Positions 19,427 to 28,203 are shown, numbered from the stretch's first letter. The stretch: DNA of 64,000 bases from an uncultured Clostridia bacterium (GCA_944354125.1 CALVPT010000007.1:22533-86532); one strand, 5' to 3'. Translations and numbers: made by a program. The notes: generated from the letters alone by a model not told the origin.

Positions 19427-20080
19427 GTTCTTGTGATGGGCAATCCACGTTATGAGGTTGAACACCAGAAGGAGCATGAGACAGAGCACGACATAGACGT
19501 TTAACATCTCGTCGGCATAGCGGAGAATGAATATGACCGCCTGCCATATGGTATATACCGAAACGCCGAGGAGCGACGCCATAGAGCCCCACTCGGTGAT
19601 GTAGACGTAGATAAACAGGCATATGAATATGCCGAGGCCGATAAATACGAACCACCACGTTTCGCAGGAGAGGGCGCACCAGAAGAGTCCTATGGTAGTG
19701 GCTATGCCCTTGCCGCCCTTGAATTTCATGGTTACGGGGAACACGTGGCCTATTACGGCAAACACGCCGAAGAAATAGCGCGCGAAGTCGGAGACGACGA
19801 CGTCCGTACCCTCGAACAGGTATCCCCTGAAAATGAAGTAGCCGCAGAGCACGGGTATCGCGCCCTTGAGTCCGTCGCAGAAGAAGTTTATGAGTCCTAT
19901 CTTGAGTCCGAACGTGCGCGTCATGTTCATTGTTCCGGGATTGCCGCTGCCTATGTGGCGGATATCCTTATGCTTGAGTCCCGAAATGAGCACGGCAAAG
20001 TTGAAACAGCCTATGAAATAGCTTATCACCGCGCCGAGCAAAAACCAATACCACAGTTCGGAAAATGCAATTTCAGTCAT
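19337..20080 (-). CDS. plsY: Acyl-phosphate:glycerol-3-phosphate acyltransferase
   Basis: Makes lysophosphatidic acid from acyl-phosphate and glycerol-3-phosphate, the first step of phospholipid synthesis, in the inner membrane. The conserved motifs GSGNPGTMN (motif 1), KFKGGKGIAT (motif 2) and the C-terminal NLITWIAHHKNLVRL-type segment are present. The protein has about 5-7 membrane helices and 247 residues. The tail (KKMLRKKKAKKQAQA) is unusually basic. Its start directly abuts the der stop, so der-plsY is one unit. Confidence 0.93.
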   Translation of the reverse strand: MTEIAFSELWYWFLLGAVISYFIGCFNFAVLISGLKHKDIRHIGSGNPGTMNMTRTFGLKIGLINFFCDGLKGAIPVLCGYFIFRGYLFEGTDVVVSDFARYFFGVFAVIGHVFPVTMKFKGGKGIATTIGLFWCALSCETWWFVFIGLGIFICLFIYVYITEWGSMASLLGVSVYTIWQAVIFILRYADEMLNVYVVLCLMLLLVFNLITWIAHHKNLVRLMAGEEHHTSVKKMLRKKKAKKQAQA

Positions 20081-21391
20081 TTAGCCCTCCTTTTTCTCCC
20101 TTACGACTATGCGTATGGGCGTACCCGAAAAGTCAAACGCCTTCCTTATGGTGTTCTCCAGGAAGCGCTCGTAGGAGAAGTGCAGCAGATCTTCGCTGTT
20201 GACGAACAGCACGAACGTAGGCGGCGCGACGGCTACCTGCGAGGAATAGTAGACCCTCAGCCTTCTGCCGTTGTATGAAGGCGGCTCGTTTGCCCTTACG
20301 GTATCCGAAATGAGGTCGTTGAGCGTGCCCGTAGGTATTCTGAAATGGGCGTTTTCGTAGACCTTGTCCACCGCCGCCATTATCTTTTCGGTGCGCTGAC
20401 CCGTCTTTGCCGAGACATATATCGACTTGAAGTAGTCCATGAACTTGAGGTCTTCTTTGAGCTTGTCCTCAAACTTGTTTATGGTATTAGTATCCTTTTC
20501 GACGAGGTCCCACTTGTTCATGACGATTACCGACGGCTTGCCCTGTTCGTGCACGTAGCCGATAATCTTGGTATCCTGCTCGGTGAGTCCTTCCGTGCTG
20601 TCGACGACGAGCAGGCAGACGTCCGCGCGGCGCACCGCGTCGAACGCGCGCATTACGGAGTAATACTCCACGTCGTCCTCTACCCTCGCCTTCTTCCTTA
20701 TGCCGGCCGTGTCGATTATGGTATAATTCTTTCCGTCGAAGGTGAACTTGGTGTCTATGGCATCCCTGGTAGTGCCTGCAATGTCGGTGACTATCGAACG
20801 CTCGAAGCCGAGAAGCCTGTTGACAAGGCTGGATTTGCCCGCGTTGGGCTTGCCGACGACGGCGATTTTTAAGCTGTCGTCCTCCTCGGTCGAAAACTTT
20901 TCGAAATAGCTTACCGCCTCGTCGAGGACGTCGCCTATGCCCGTGCCGTGCTCTGCCGAGACGGGGAAGGGTTCGCCGAGTCCCAGAGAATAGAACTCGA
21001 ACACCTTGTCCTCAGAATATTCGTCAATCTTGTTGACCACTAAAATTACGGGCTTTTTGCTGCGGCGGAGCATATCCGCGACGTCATAGTCGGAGGTCGT
21101 CAGTCCTTCCTTTCCGTCGACGAAAAAGAGTATGACGAGAGCCGTCTCAATTGCGACTTCCGCCTGCTTTTTAATCTGCCGCCACATCACGTCGTCGCTC
21201 TTCATCTCTATGCCGCCCGTATCCACGAGGGAAAAATTCTTGCCGCGCCATTCGGCATCGGCATACAGCCTGTCCCTGGTGACGCCCGGTCTGTCCTCGG
21301 TTATGGATATCTTGCGCCCTACGACTTTATTGAAAAAGGTGCTCTTGCCGACGTTGGGTCTGCCCACTACGGCTATCAAAGGATTTGCCAT
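20081..21391 (-). CDS. der: Ribosome biogenesis GTPase Der (EngA)
   Basis: A double-Era-domain GTPase needed for 50S subunit maturation. The two G domains begin with GRPNVGKSTF (about residue 9) and GKPNAGKSSL (about residue 179). Each has DTAG/DTGG and NK(I/W)D motifs, and a KH-like C-terminal domain ends in GTPIRIVVREKKEG. At 436 residues it is full length. The order der-plsY is common in Bacillota. Confidence 0.97.
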   Translation of the reverse strand: MANPLIAVVGRPNVGKSTFFNKVVGRKISITEDRPGVTRDRLYADAEWRGKNFSLVDTGGIEMKSDDVMWRQIKKQAEVAIETALVILFFVDGKEGLTTSDYDVADMLRRSKKPVILVVNKIDEYSEDKVFEFYSLGLGEPFPVSAEHGTGIGDVLDEAVSYFEKFSTEEDDSLKIAVVGKPNAGKSSLVNRLLGFERSIVTDIAGTTRDAIDTKFTFDGKNYTIIDTAGIRKKARVEDDVEYYSVMRAFDAVRRADVCLLVVDSTEGLTEQDTKIIGYVHEQGKPSVIVMNKWDLVEKDTNTINKFEDKLKEDLKFMDYFKSIYVSAKTGQRTEKIMAAVDKVYENAHFRIPTGTLNDLISDTVRANEPPSYNGRRLRVYYSSQVAVAPPTFVLFVNSEDLLHFSYERFLENTIRKAFDFSGTPIRIVVREKKEG

Positions 21392-21427
21392 GGCTTAACT
21401 TGATTTCCTGTCTTTATTTTCACTTTC

Positions 21428-21456
21428 ATTATAAATTAACGGCGCAAAAAAGTAAA
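21428..21456 (-). promoter_or_regulatory. Promoter for der-plsY
   Basis: -35 TTTACT (21451-21456), 17-bp spacer, -10 TATAAT (21428-21433). The -35 and spacer overlap the T-rich tail of the upstream gene's terminator. Confidence 0.55.
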
Positions 21457-21486
21457 GCGGTTTGCACGGATAACCGCACAAACCGC
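21445..21486 (-). terminator. Terminator of the small membrane protein gene
   Basis: Hairpin GCGGTTTG/CAAACCGC with an inner TGCGG/CCGTG-type stem, followed by TTTACTTTTTT on the minus strand. Confidence 0.7.
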
Positions 21487-21506
21487 CCCTTATATGCCGC
21501 CATATA

Positions 21507-21845
21507 TCAGATGAACGAGTTGAGTCCGAGTCCGACAAGGCCCAGAATGCCGAGCACGAGGAACACGATATACACCGTCTTCCATGCCTTGGGCTTATTG
21601 CGCACATAGTCGTATGCCGCAAGCCATGCCGAGATGAACAGCGCTATCTGGGCTATCATGGAGCACGCTCCGCTTACCTTGCTGCCCCAGGTGATTATTA
21701 CGCCGCATACCTCTAAAAGCTTTAAGATAAAGCTTATCAGACCTGCGACGCCTGCGAGCACTACGCCCCAGAACGCACATACCTTAACGAGAGGATAGTG
21801 ACCGCTGTATACAACCGTTCTATTCTTTGTTGACTTCTTTGCCAT
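21507..21845 (-). CDS. Small membrane protein, unknown
   Basis: A 112-residue hydrophobic protein with about three membrane helices (residues about 22-45, 58-78 and 90-110) and a basic N-terminus (MAKKSTKNR). No family recognised. It is monocistronic, with a strong promoter, a good Shine-Dalgarno (AAAGGAG 7 nt before the ATG) and its own terminator, so it is probably well expressed. Confidence 0.75.
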   Translation of the reverse strand: MAKKSTKNRTVVYSGHYPLVKVCAFWGVVLAGVAGLISFILKLLEVCGVIITWGSKVSGACSMIAQIALFISAWLAAYDYVRNKPKAWKTVYIVFLVLGILGLVGLGLNSFI

Positions 21846-21859
21846 GATTGTTCTCCTTT

Positions 21860-21904
21860 ATTAGATTGCAGTCTAATTATAACAAAGCTGAAAAAAGATT
21901 GCAA
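21860..21904 (-). promoter_or_regulatory. Strong promoter with inverted repeat overlapping the -10
   Basis: -35 TTGCAA (21899-21904), 17-bp spacer, -10 TATAAT (21876-21881). An inverted repeat ATTAGA-N6-TCTAAT (21860-21877) overlaps the -10 and start site, where a repressor could bind. Confidence 0.6.
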
Positions 21905-21912
21905 CAATTTTT

Positions 21913-22833
21913 TCAGCAAAAGCCGTCGAATTTGAGTTTTTTGAGCACGGCGACGAAATAGTCGGGCAAAGGTGCTTCGAACGTCATGCGTTCGCCCGTG
22001 GAAGGATGGGTCAGCTCGAGTCGGCAGGCATGCAACAGCTGTCCGTTCAGCCCGAACTCCCTCTTCTTTCTGCCGTAGACGTCGTCGCCGACTATCGGGT
22101 GCCCGATATGCTTTGCGTGCACCCTTATCTGGTGCGTCCTTCCCGTCTGGAGCACGAAACGGCAGAACGTATAGCCAAGACTCCTGCCGATTACGTCGTA
22201 TTCGGTAACGGCGTACTTGCCGTGAGCGGCGTCGACCACCGCCATCTTTACCCTGTCGTTGGGGTTTCTGCCTATGTATGTCGAGATTACCCCTCTGTCG
22301 TCTTTAAGATTGCCCTCCAGAAGGGCGAGATATGTACGGCGGCAGCTCTTTTCGGCAATCTGCTTTGAAAGGCTAAGGTGCGCGGCATCGTTTTTTGCCA
22401 CGACGAGAAGCCCCGAGGTATTCTTGTCTATTCTGTGCACTATTCCCGGGCGGATTACGCCGCCAATTCCGCTCAAATTATCCAGCCGAAAGAGCAGCGC
22501 GTTGACCAGCGTCCCGTCTAAGTTGCCGTTGCCCGCGTGCACCGTAAGCCCCTGTTGCTTGTTTATGACGGCGATGTCCGCATCCTCATAGACGATGTCT
22601 ATGGGTATATCCTCAGGTTTTGCCTCCGCCTCCCTGACGTCGGGCAACACCGCCTCTATCTCGTCGCCGACGGCTACCGCCTGCGAGGGCTTGGCAGTCT
22701 TCCCGTTTATGGTCACCCCGTCCTCTGTGAACAGCTTTTTGACCGCCGAACGGGTAACCCCCTCGAGTTGGTTGCTGAGATATACGTCCGCCCTCGGGCA
22801 GGACTCACGGGCGATAAAGCGCCTCTTTTCCAT
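21913..22833 (-). CDS. rluD: RluD-family 23S rRNA pseudouridine synthase
   Basis: An N-terminal S4 RNA-binding domain (about residues 12-75) is followed by the catalytic domain with HRIDKNTSGLLVVAK (catalytic Asp) and the TGRTHQIRVH motif. At 306 residues it is typical of RluD/YlyB, which modify helix 69 of 23S rRNA. The ATG at 22833 shares its A with the lspA stop (TGATG), showing translational coupling; a GTG one codon earlier is an alternative. lspA-rluD is the usual Bacillota order. Confidence 0.93.
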   Translation of the reverse strand: MEKRRFIARESCPRADVYLSNQLEGVTRSAVKKLFTEDGVTINGKTAKPSQAVAVGDEIEAVLPDVREAEAKPEDIPIDIVYEDADIAVINKQQGLTVHAGNGNLDGTLVNALLFRLDNLSGIGGVIRPGIVHRIDKNTSGLLVVAKNDAAHLSLSKQIAEKSCRRTYLALLEGNLKDDRGVISTYIGRNPNDRVKMAVVDAAHGKYAVTEYDVIGRSLGYTFCRFVLQTGRTHQIRVHAKHIGHPIVGDDVYGRKKREFGLNGQLLHACRLELTHPSTGERMTFEAPLPDYFVAVLKKLKFDGFC

Positions 22834-23492
22834 CACTTGTCCTCTTTTTCGTCCGAGTCGTCGGACTTTTCGCCGTCGGACTTTTTGCCGTCAGCGTCGG
22901 AAGATGCGCCGTCCTCGTTGCCTTGGCTTTCCGAACGCTCCTTTGCGGCTGCCTGCGCCGCCTTTGCCCTTGCGGTAAGCGGCAGAATCGCCCACTCGTT
23001 GAGAAACAGGCTGTCTATTACGGCGATTATGACGCCGAAAACTATCCAGAAATCGGCAAAGTTGCAGCACGCCTGGTTGAAGAACATGTTTACCCAGACG
23101 AAATCCCTTACATAGCCGAAGGCAATTCTGTCGACGAGGTTGCCGACCGCGCCCGAAACAATCATTGCGAGGGCGAGTTTCAACAGGATAAATCTTTCGG
23201 GAAGAAACAGAAAGCACGCGCACAGGACGGCAATCATTACGAGCGTAAGAATTATGAGAAACGCCCTGCCCCACTCGGTATCGGCGAGAAAGGAAAACGC
23301 CGCGCCAGTGTTGCGGTAGCCGCTTTCCACCCATATGAGACGGGGAATGACGGTAAAGTTCCAGTCATAAGCCTCCTCGCAGTGCTTGAGTATGAGGTCG
23401 ACGGCGAGAAGCACGACAAACACGGCAATCATGATTGCGCTGACTTTGCCGAAATGCACTTTGAGTTTGCTGAAAAATTTCTTTGTAGCCAT
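22833..23492 (-). CDS. lspA: Lipoprotein signal peptidase II
   Basis: A membrane aspartyl protease that cleaves prolipoproteins after lipidation. It has four membrane helices, GAVGNLVDRIAFGYVRDFV and the NFADFWIVFG motif with the two catalytic Asp. I start at the ATG at 23492 because an extended -10 box lies just upstream; the longer frame adds 25 residues that would sit within the promoter. Odd feature: an about 50-residue hydrophilic tail, Ala/Lys-rich then Ser/Asp/Glu/Lys-rich, which normal LspA lacks. Confidence 0.94.
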   Translation of the reverse strand: MATKKFFSKLKVHFGKVSAIMIAVFVVLLAVDLILKHCEEAYDWNFTVIPRLIWVESGYRNTGAAFSFLADTEWGRAFLIILTLVMIAVLCACFLFLPERFILLKLALAMIVSGAVGNLVDRIAFGYVRDFVWVNMFFNQACCNFADFWIVFGVIIAVIDSLFLNEWAILPLTARAKAAQAAAKERSESQGNEDGASSDADGKKSDGEKSDDSDEKEDK

Positions 23493-23498
23493 AGTCCG

Positions 23499-23507
23499 AT
23501 TATACCA
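23499..23507 (-). promoter_or_regulatory. Extended -10 promoter for lspA
   Basis: TGGTATAAT (minus strand) ends 6 nt before the lspA ATG. The -35 match is poor. The predicted message is leaderless. Confidence 0.6.
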
Positions 23508-23577
23508 CACCTCGGGGGCAAATAAAAGCATTTGAGGCACAAAAAAGAAAAAGCGCAGAAAATGCATTTTCTGCGCC

Positions 23578-23928
23578 CTATTGCTTTATGAACCCCAGAC
23601 TTATGAGTATTGCCCTGTCGACCCTGGACATAGCCGAGGCAGGCAGTTCGCCTATCCTCTCTTTGAGCCTCCGCTTGTCTATCGTCCTTATCTGCTCAAG
23701 GAGAATGACAGACTCCTTGGCGAGCCCGAACGAACCTTCGGGCAACTCTATGTGCGTCGGCAGTTTTGCCTTGTTTATCTTGCTTGTCACCGCCGCCGCA
23801 ATGACCGTCGGGGAATACTTGTTGCCCACGTCGTTCTGCACGACGAGCACGGGGCGTACGCCGCCCTGTTCGCTGCCTACGACGGGGGACAGGTCGGCAT
23901 AGTACAGCTCTCCTCGCTTAATCGTCAT
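23578..23928 (-). CDS. mazF: MazF/EndoA-type mRNA interferase toxin (no antitoxin seen)
   Basis: A 116-residue protein of the PemK/MazF fold, close in pattern to B. subtilis EndoA (NdoA): [22 protein letters not shown] at the N-terminus, then PTHIELPEG and [12 protein letters not shown]. The family cuts single-stranded RNA at short sequences. EndoA normally has its antitoxin gene just upstream, but the 115 bp upstream hold no open frame of the right size. AAGGGG precedes the ATG. Confidence 0.9.
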   Translation of the reverse strand: MTIKRGELYYADLSPVVGSEQGGVRPVLVVQNDVGNKYSPTVIAAAVTSKINKAKLPTHIELPEGSFGLAKESVILLEQIRTIDKRRLKERIGELPASAMSRVDRAILISLGFIKQ

Positions 23929-24044
23929 TTTCCTGACCCCTTGCTGTTGGTTTTAAGTTTCGCCGCGGTACGGTAGCTTAATACATTATACGTCCGCGGC
24001 ACTTAAAATTGTTGACTGCAAGAAGCAATTTTATACCATTAACC

Positions 24045-25139
24045 TTAATCGAAAAGCGTAGGTATCTCTATCATCGGACAGACGCCGAGGGTTGCGCATA
24101 TTCTGTATGCATAGTATGCGACGAGCAGGGCGAGGAAGGTTATGCCTGCAATCTTGCCGAGTTTGTTCTCCTTGGCGAACGAGAATGCAAGGAGTACTGC
24201 CGCCGCGATTATGGACATGTAGCCGTCTGCAAGCGAGCTGACGTCGAAGGGAACGCCCGTGCCTGCCGAGCTGACGAAGCCGAGACCTGCAATTAAAAGC
24301 AGGTTGGCGATGTTGCTGCCTATGATGTTGCCCGTGGCGATGCCCATATCGCCCTTCTTTGCCGCGGACACCGAGGTTACGAGTTCGGGAAGAGACGTGC
24401 CGAACGCCACGACGGTTATGGCGACTATCGAGGTGGGAATCATCAGGAGATCCTGCGCGATGTAGGTTGCGCCGTCGACGACGAGCTTAGCGCCGAGCAC
24501 GACTAAGCCGAGGCCGACTATGGTTATGACAATGAGGAACCAAGTCTTATCCTTGAGCTCTTCATACTTTGCGCCCACCCTGTCAAGCCAGCCGAAAAAG
24601 CCCGTTCTCTGCGGTTTTTCTGCCGTCTGCGCGGAGGATATGTCCGCCTCCAGCAGCGCGGGCTGTGTGCGCTTTGCCATGATTATGGTGTATGCCATGA
24701 ACAGCGCGTAGAGCACGATCAGGATAAGTCCGTCATACCACGTAAAGCCGTTGCCGATGTCGCCGAGCAGAATGAATATGAGGCTGACAATTATAAGGAA
24801 AGGAATTTCGATGCAGCGCGAGCTCTTTTCTACGGGAATTTTAGCAACCAACGCCGATATGCCGAGAATGAGCAAAATATTTATCATATTGCTGCCGAGC
24901 ACGTTGCCCATTATTACGCTTGCCGCCTCGCTGTCGCCAAATGCCGCCTTTATGCCGCCGATTACCGACACGGCCGCCTCGGGCGCGGACGTGCCGAGCG
25001 CGACTATGGTAAGGCCGATTATGAAGGAGGATACCTTGAGCTTTGCGGCGATGCCTGCCGCACCGTCTACGAAGAAATCGGCTCCCTTGACCAGAAAGAC
25101 GAATCCGACGATTACTGCCAAAATCCACAATACTGCCAT
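24045..25139 (-). CDS. CaCA-superfamily cation exchanger (YrbG-like), probable Mn2+ or Ca2+ efflux
   Basis: A 364-residue membrane antiporter with about ten helices and the two inverted alpha repeats, GLTIVALGTSAPEAAVS (about residues 42-58) and VVAFGTSLPELVTS. The family exchanges Na+ or H+ for Ca2+. The leader carries what looks like a yybP-ykoY manganese riboswitch, so manganese export is the better guess here. AAAAGG lies about 9 nt before the ATG. Confidence 0.9.
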   Translation of the reverse strand: MAVLWILAVIVGFVFLVKGADFFVDGAAGIAAKLKVSSFIIGLTIVALGTSAPEAAVSVIGGIKAAFGDSEAASVIMGNVLGSNMINILLILGISALVAKIPVEKSSRCIEIPFLIIVSLIFILLGDIGNGFTWYDGLILIVLYALFMAYTIIMAKRTQPALLEADISSAQTAEKPQRTGFFGWLDRVGAKYEELKDKTWFLIVITIVGLGLVVLGAKLVVDGATYIAQDLLMIPTSIVAITVVAFGTSLPELVTSVSAAKKGDMGIATGNIIGSNIANLLLIAGLGFVSSAGTGVPFDVSSLADGYMSIIAAAVLLAFSFAKENKLGKIAGITFLALLVAYYAYRICATLGVCPMIEIPTLFD

Positions 25140-25227
25140 AACTTTCTACCTTTTAAATTTATTTTTATGAAAATTTCACGGTCTGAACGCGCGTTTCACC
25201 GAGCGTTATTGCCGTTTGGTACAAAAA

Positions 25228-25348
25228 AAGACTTTTAACTTAAAAAACTTTAAGTTAAAAGTCTTGTTACCGAATTTAAAAGTCGGCGTCAAACCCCGAG
25301 CGGTTGCGCTGTGATGTCGTTGTTTGACTTGAACTACTCCCTTCCAAC
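25228..25348 (-). promoter_or_regulatory. Probable yybP-ykoY (Mn2+) riboswitch with terminator
   Basis: In the minus-strand leader, GGGAGTAG (25334-25341) and, about 70 nt later, AACAAGACTTT match the two conserved internal-loop strands of the yybP-ykoY aptamer. They flank GACATCACAGCGC and a GC-rich arm. The 3' aptamer strand (AAGACTTTTAACTT) is also the 5' arm of a 17-bp terminator hairpin (25228-25265) ending in seven T. The two folds exclude each other, so metal binding would allow readthrough into the exchanger gene. Confidence 0.7.
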
Positions 25349-25354
25349 AGGCGT

Positions 25355-25384
25355 ATTTTACCATTTCAAGCGCCGTCAAGTCAA
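25355..25384 (-). promoter_or_regulatory. Promoter of the riboswitch-exchanger unit
   Basis: -35 TTGACT (25379-25384), 18-bp spacer, -10 TAAAAT (25355-25360). The -35 lies inside the 3' end of the upstream nnr gene. Confidence 0.6.
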
Positions 25385-26797
25385 GCTTTTGACGACGTCT
25401 TTTATATTTTTTATTATGTCATGCGAGGTCGTGCAGTATTCGCCGCACTCTTTTCCCGCAATTTCCGCCGCACGCCCTAAGACAAACTGCGCGCATACCG
25501 CCGCATCGAAGACGTCCAGCCCCCTTGCGGCATATCCTGCGACGAGCCCCGAAAGAATGTCGCCGCTGCCTGCACGGGCGAGCGCCGAGCTGCCGCGCGT
25601 GACCAGGCTGACCTTACGCCCGTCTGTCGTCAGCGTGACGCAGTTTTTGAGATGCACGACTACGCCGTATTCCGCCGCGAACGCCTTCGCCCTGCCTGCG
25701 GGGTCGGAAAGTATTTCCTCCTCCGTGCAGCCCGAAATGCGCGAAAATTCCCTTACGTGCGGAGTTATGACTATCTTACATTTCGCGCCCTTCAGAACCT
25801 CCTTGCCGTACGCCGCAAGCGAATTTATGCCGTCGGCGTCAATTATCAATTTGCCGCCGTAGCCTTCAATCAGATTGCATACCTTTTCGTAGGTGGTCTT
25901 GTTGCATCCGCAACCCATTCCTATCGCCGTTGCCGACGCCGAAAAATTTATCCCGTCGGAGTAAATGACCTGGGGATATGCCGCAACCAACGCATATTTT
26001 AGCCTTTCGCCGACCGCCGCCGAGACATAGCCGCATCCGCTAAGGAGCGCCGACGAAACCGACAGCGCCGCCGCCCCGACATAACAGTCCCCAGCGACTA
26101 TCTGACAGCTGCCGTACGTGCCCTTGTGGCTGTTGCGCTTTCTCTCGGGGAAGAACGCTGAAATGTCCCCGTCCTCCGGCGAAGTTACGGCATACTCTTC
26201 CGCCTTTATGCCTATGTCCCTGTCAAGCCTCTCTCCGCAGAGGTCTATGCCGTCGCCCAGGACGTGACCGAGCTTGGGACAGGCAATTGCGACCGTCAGA
26301 TTTGCCCTTACGGCTACTCCCATAATTTTGCCGTTATCGCCGTTGAGTCCGCTGGGGATATCTGCCGAGATTACATATGCCCCGCTCGCGTTTATACGCT
26401 CAATTATACGAGCATGCTCGCCCGTCACCTCTCGGCACAGTCCCGTGCCGAAAATGCAGTCGACTATTATGTCGGCGGAAATGTCCGAAGAATATTCGCC
26501 GTCATAGCGCGCTTTTTCCCTCTCGCAGTCGGCAGACAGTCTGCCCGTCAGCCCGTATACCATTATATGCAGTCCGCTGCCCCCGAGAAGACGCGCCGCC
26601 ACGTATCCGTCGCCGCCGTTGTTGCCCGTGCCGCAGACGAAGAGAACGCTCTTTGCGCCGCGACTGACGGCAGCAAGCGCGACCTCGCGCGCGATTGCCC
26701 TGCCTGCTCGCGCCATGAGCTCTTCCGACGGCGTGCCGCCTGAGATAGTCGCCTCGTCCGCCGCCCTCATCTCGGCATTGCTGAGATATATCTTCAT
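25376..26797 (-). CDS. nnr: Bifunctional NAD(P)H-hydrate epimerase / ADP-dependent dehydratase
   Basis: Repairs hydrated NAD(P)H. The N-terminal YjeF_N epimerase domain has MARAGRAIAREV and VCGTGNNGGDGYVAARLL. The C-terminal ribokinase-like dehydratase has KGTYGSCQIVAGD, the GMGCG loop and ARAGSGDILSGLVAGY with the catalytic Asp. The 473 residues cover both domains. The start overlaps the birA stop by 4 nt, making recX-birA-nnr one operon. Confidence 0.93.
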   Translation of the reverse strand: MKIYLSNAEMRAADEATISGGTPSEELMARAGRAIAREVALAAVSRGAKSVLFVCGTGNNGGDGYVAARLLGGSGLHIMVYGLTGRLSADCEREKARYDGEYSSDISADIIVDCIFGTGLCREVTGEHARIIERINASGAYVISADIPSGLNGDNGKIMGVAVRANLTVAIACPKLGHVLGDGIDLCGERLDRDIGIKAEEYAVTSPEDGDISAFFPERKRNSHKGTYGSCQIVAGDCYVGAAALSVSSALLSGCGYVSAAVGERLKYALVAAYPQVIYSDGINFSASATAIGMGCGCNKTTYEKVCNLIEGYGGKLIIDADGINSLAAYGKEVLKGAKCKIVITPHVREFSRISGCTEEEILSDPAGRAKAFAAEYGVVVHLKNCVTLTTDGRKVSLVTRGSSALARAGSGDILSGLVAGYAARGLDVFDAAVCAQFVLGRAAEIAGKECGEYCTTSHDIIKNIKDVVKSLT

Positions 26798-27480
26798 GTT
26801 AGCCTCAGACTTATTTCGCCGCTCGACAGCCTTTCGACCTCGCCGCCGACGCTGACTACCAGCCTTCCGACGTCGTCGACGTCTAAAGCGGTTGCCAAAG
26901 TCCTTTCCCCCTCCCTTATGATTATTACCTGTCTGCCGAACCAGTCTATATATCTCTTATAGTCGGCCACAGTATATTCCCTTTCAAGATTTTTCGTCAG
27001 CGTGCGCCTTACTTCCGCAACCGAAAAGGCATGTCCCGCCTGCTCGCTCATAGAGGTGGCAATTGCCTTGAGTTCCCCCGAAAATACGTTGTTTACGTTG
27101 AGTCCGATTCCTACGATTGAGCGGCATATATTGCCCGACGAAAGCGTATTTTCAATTAGCGTGCCCGAGATTTTGCGGCCGCCGACGAGCACGTCGTTCG
27201 ACCACTTTATGACAGGTCTGAGTCCGTACTCTTCGACCGTCCTGCATACCGCCACGCAGGAGGTTATCATAATCGAAAACGCCTTGGAAAAGTCGAAATC
27301 TCTCCTTATTCTGAGCACGGACACATAGACGCCGCCCTCGTCGGAGACAAACGCTCTGCCCTTGGTGCCCCTGCCCGAGGTCTGCCGCGCCGCCGAAACT
27401 ATTGCGTCCTCGTCGCCGCCCAGTCGCTTGAGGTATTCGTTTGTGGAGTCGACCTCGTCGAGCTCAATAATCTTCGCCAT
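26794..27480 (-). CDS. birA: Biotin--[acetyl-CoA-carboxylase] ligase (catalytic type, no HTH)
   Basis: Attaches biotin to the carrier domain of biotin-dependent carboxylases. It has the biotin/ATP site SGRGTKGRAFVSDEGGVYVS, then KWSNDVLVGGRKISGTLIE and a C-terminal SH3-like domain. The DNA-binding N-terminus of bifunctional BirA is missing (228 residues), so it should not act as a repressor. It overlaps the recX 3' end by 17 nt. Confidence 0.92.
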   Translation of the reverse strand: MAKIIELDEVDSTNEYLKRLGGDEDAIVSAARQTSGRGTKGRAFVSDEGGVYVSVLRIRRDFDFSKAFSIMITSCVAVCRTVEEYGLRPVIKWSNDVLVGGRKISGTLIENTLSSGNICRSIVGIGLNVNNVFSGELKAIATSMSEQAGHAFSVAEVRRTLTKNLEREYTVADYKRYIDWFGRQVIIIREGERTLATALDVDDVGRLVVSVGGEVERLSSGEISLRLT

Positions 27481-28078
27481 CGCCCAGCCTGTCGCACGCC
27501 GCCTTTACCTTGTCGTAATCATACCCTCTGGATATGAGATAGCGGCAACCCTTATATATGTTTTCCTTTGTCCTCTGCTTTCCGCGCAGATACTTTTCGA
27601 GAAGGACAAATATTTCCTCCTCGTCGTCGGCATAATCTTCAAGCTCTTCCTCCACCACGCTCTTGTCTATGCCGCGCTTTATAAGCTCTGCCTGCATGGC
27701 GCGCTTGCTCTTGCCCGAAACGCCCTCGAGATAGCTCTTGCAGTAGGCATTGTCGCCCAGATAGCCATAGTCCTTAAGCTTGTCTACGACATAGTCGACG
27801 ACCGCCCCTACGTATCCCTTTTTGGCAAGAAATGAGCGCATCTGACTTTCTGTCTTGAGCGACGCCGAAAGATGCGTCATGGCCTTATCCATCGCCTCGC
27901 TCTTTTCGGTCTCGAGCTGCAGCCTGTCGAGTTCGGCTTTGTCTATGCTCTGCCCGACTTTGAGGCGGTTTTTTATCGCCACTTCGAGCTTCATTCCGCA
28001 GTAAAACCTGCCGTCTATGAATATGCTGCACCGCCGCTTATCCTTGACCTGCGGCTCTATTGAGGTTATCTCCGACAT
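27464..28078 (-). CDS. recX: Regulatory protein RecX
   Basis: A RecA modulator made of tandem three-helix repeats. The N-terminal part has FIDGRFYCGMKLEVAIKNRL; the repeats contain ALTHLS-like AMTHLSASLKTESQMRSFL and KSKRAMQAELIKRGI. 204 residues, normal size. AAAGGAG lies 9 nt before the ATG. recA is not in the window. Confidence 0.9.
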   Translation of the reverse strand: MSEITSIEPQVKDKRRCSIFIDGRFYCGMKLEVAIKNRLKVGQSIDKAELDRLQLETEKSEAMDKAMTHLSASLKTESQMRSFLAKKGYVGAVVDYVVDKLKDYGYLGDNAYCKSYLEGVSGKSKRAMQAELIKRGIDKSVVEEELEDYADDEEEIFVLLEKYLRGKQRTKENIYKGCRYLISRGYDYDKVKAACDRLGDGEDY

Positions 28079-28143
28079 GGCGCGTTCTCCTTTGAAATCA
28101 ATGACATTTTAGCATTTATGCCGCACTTTGTCAATTACGATTA

Positions 28144-28172
28144 TTGACATACGCCTCAAGCCGCGGTATAAT
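28144..28172 (+). promoter_or_regulatory. Consensus sigma-A promoter for ilvE
   Basis: -35 TTGACA (28144-28149), 17-bp spacer, -10 TATAAT (28167-28172): a perfect consensus match, 32 nt before the ATG. AGAAGG serves as Shine-Dalgarno. Confidence 0.85.
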
Positions 28173-28203
28173 AACTTTAATATATTTTAAAGAAGGTAAT
28201 ACC

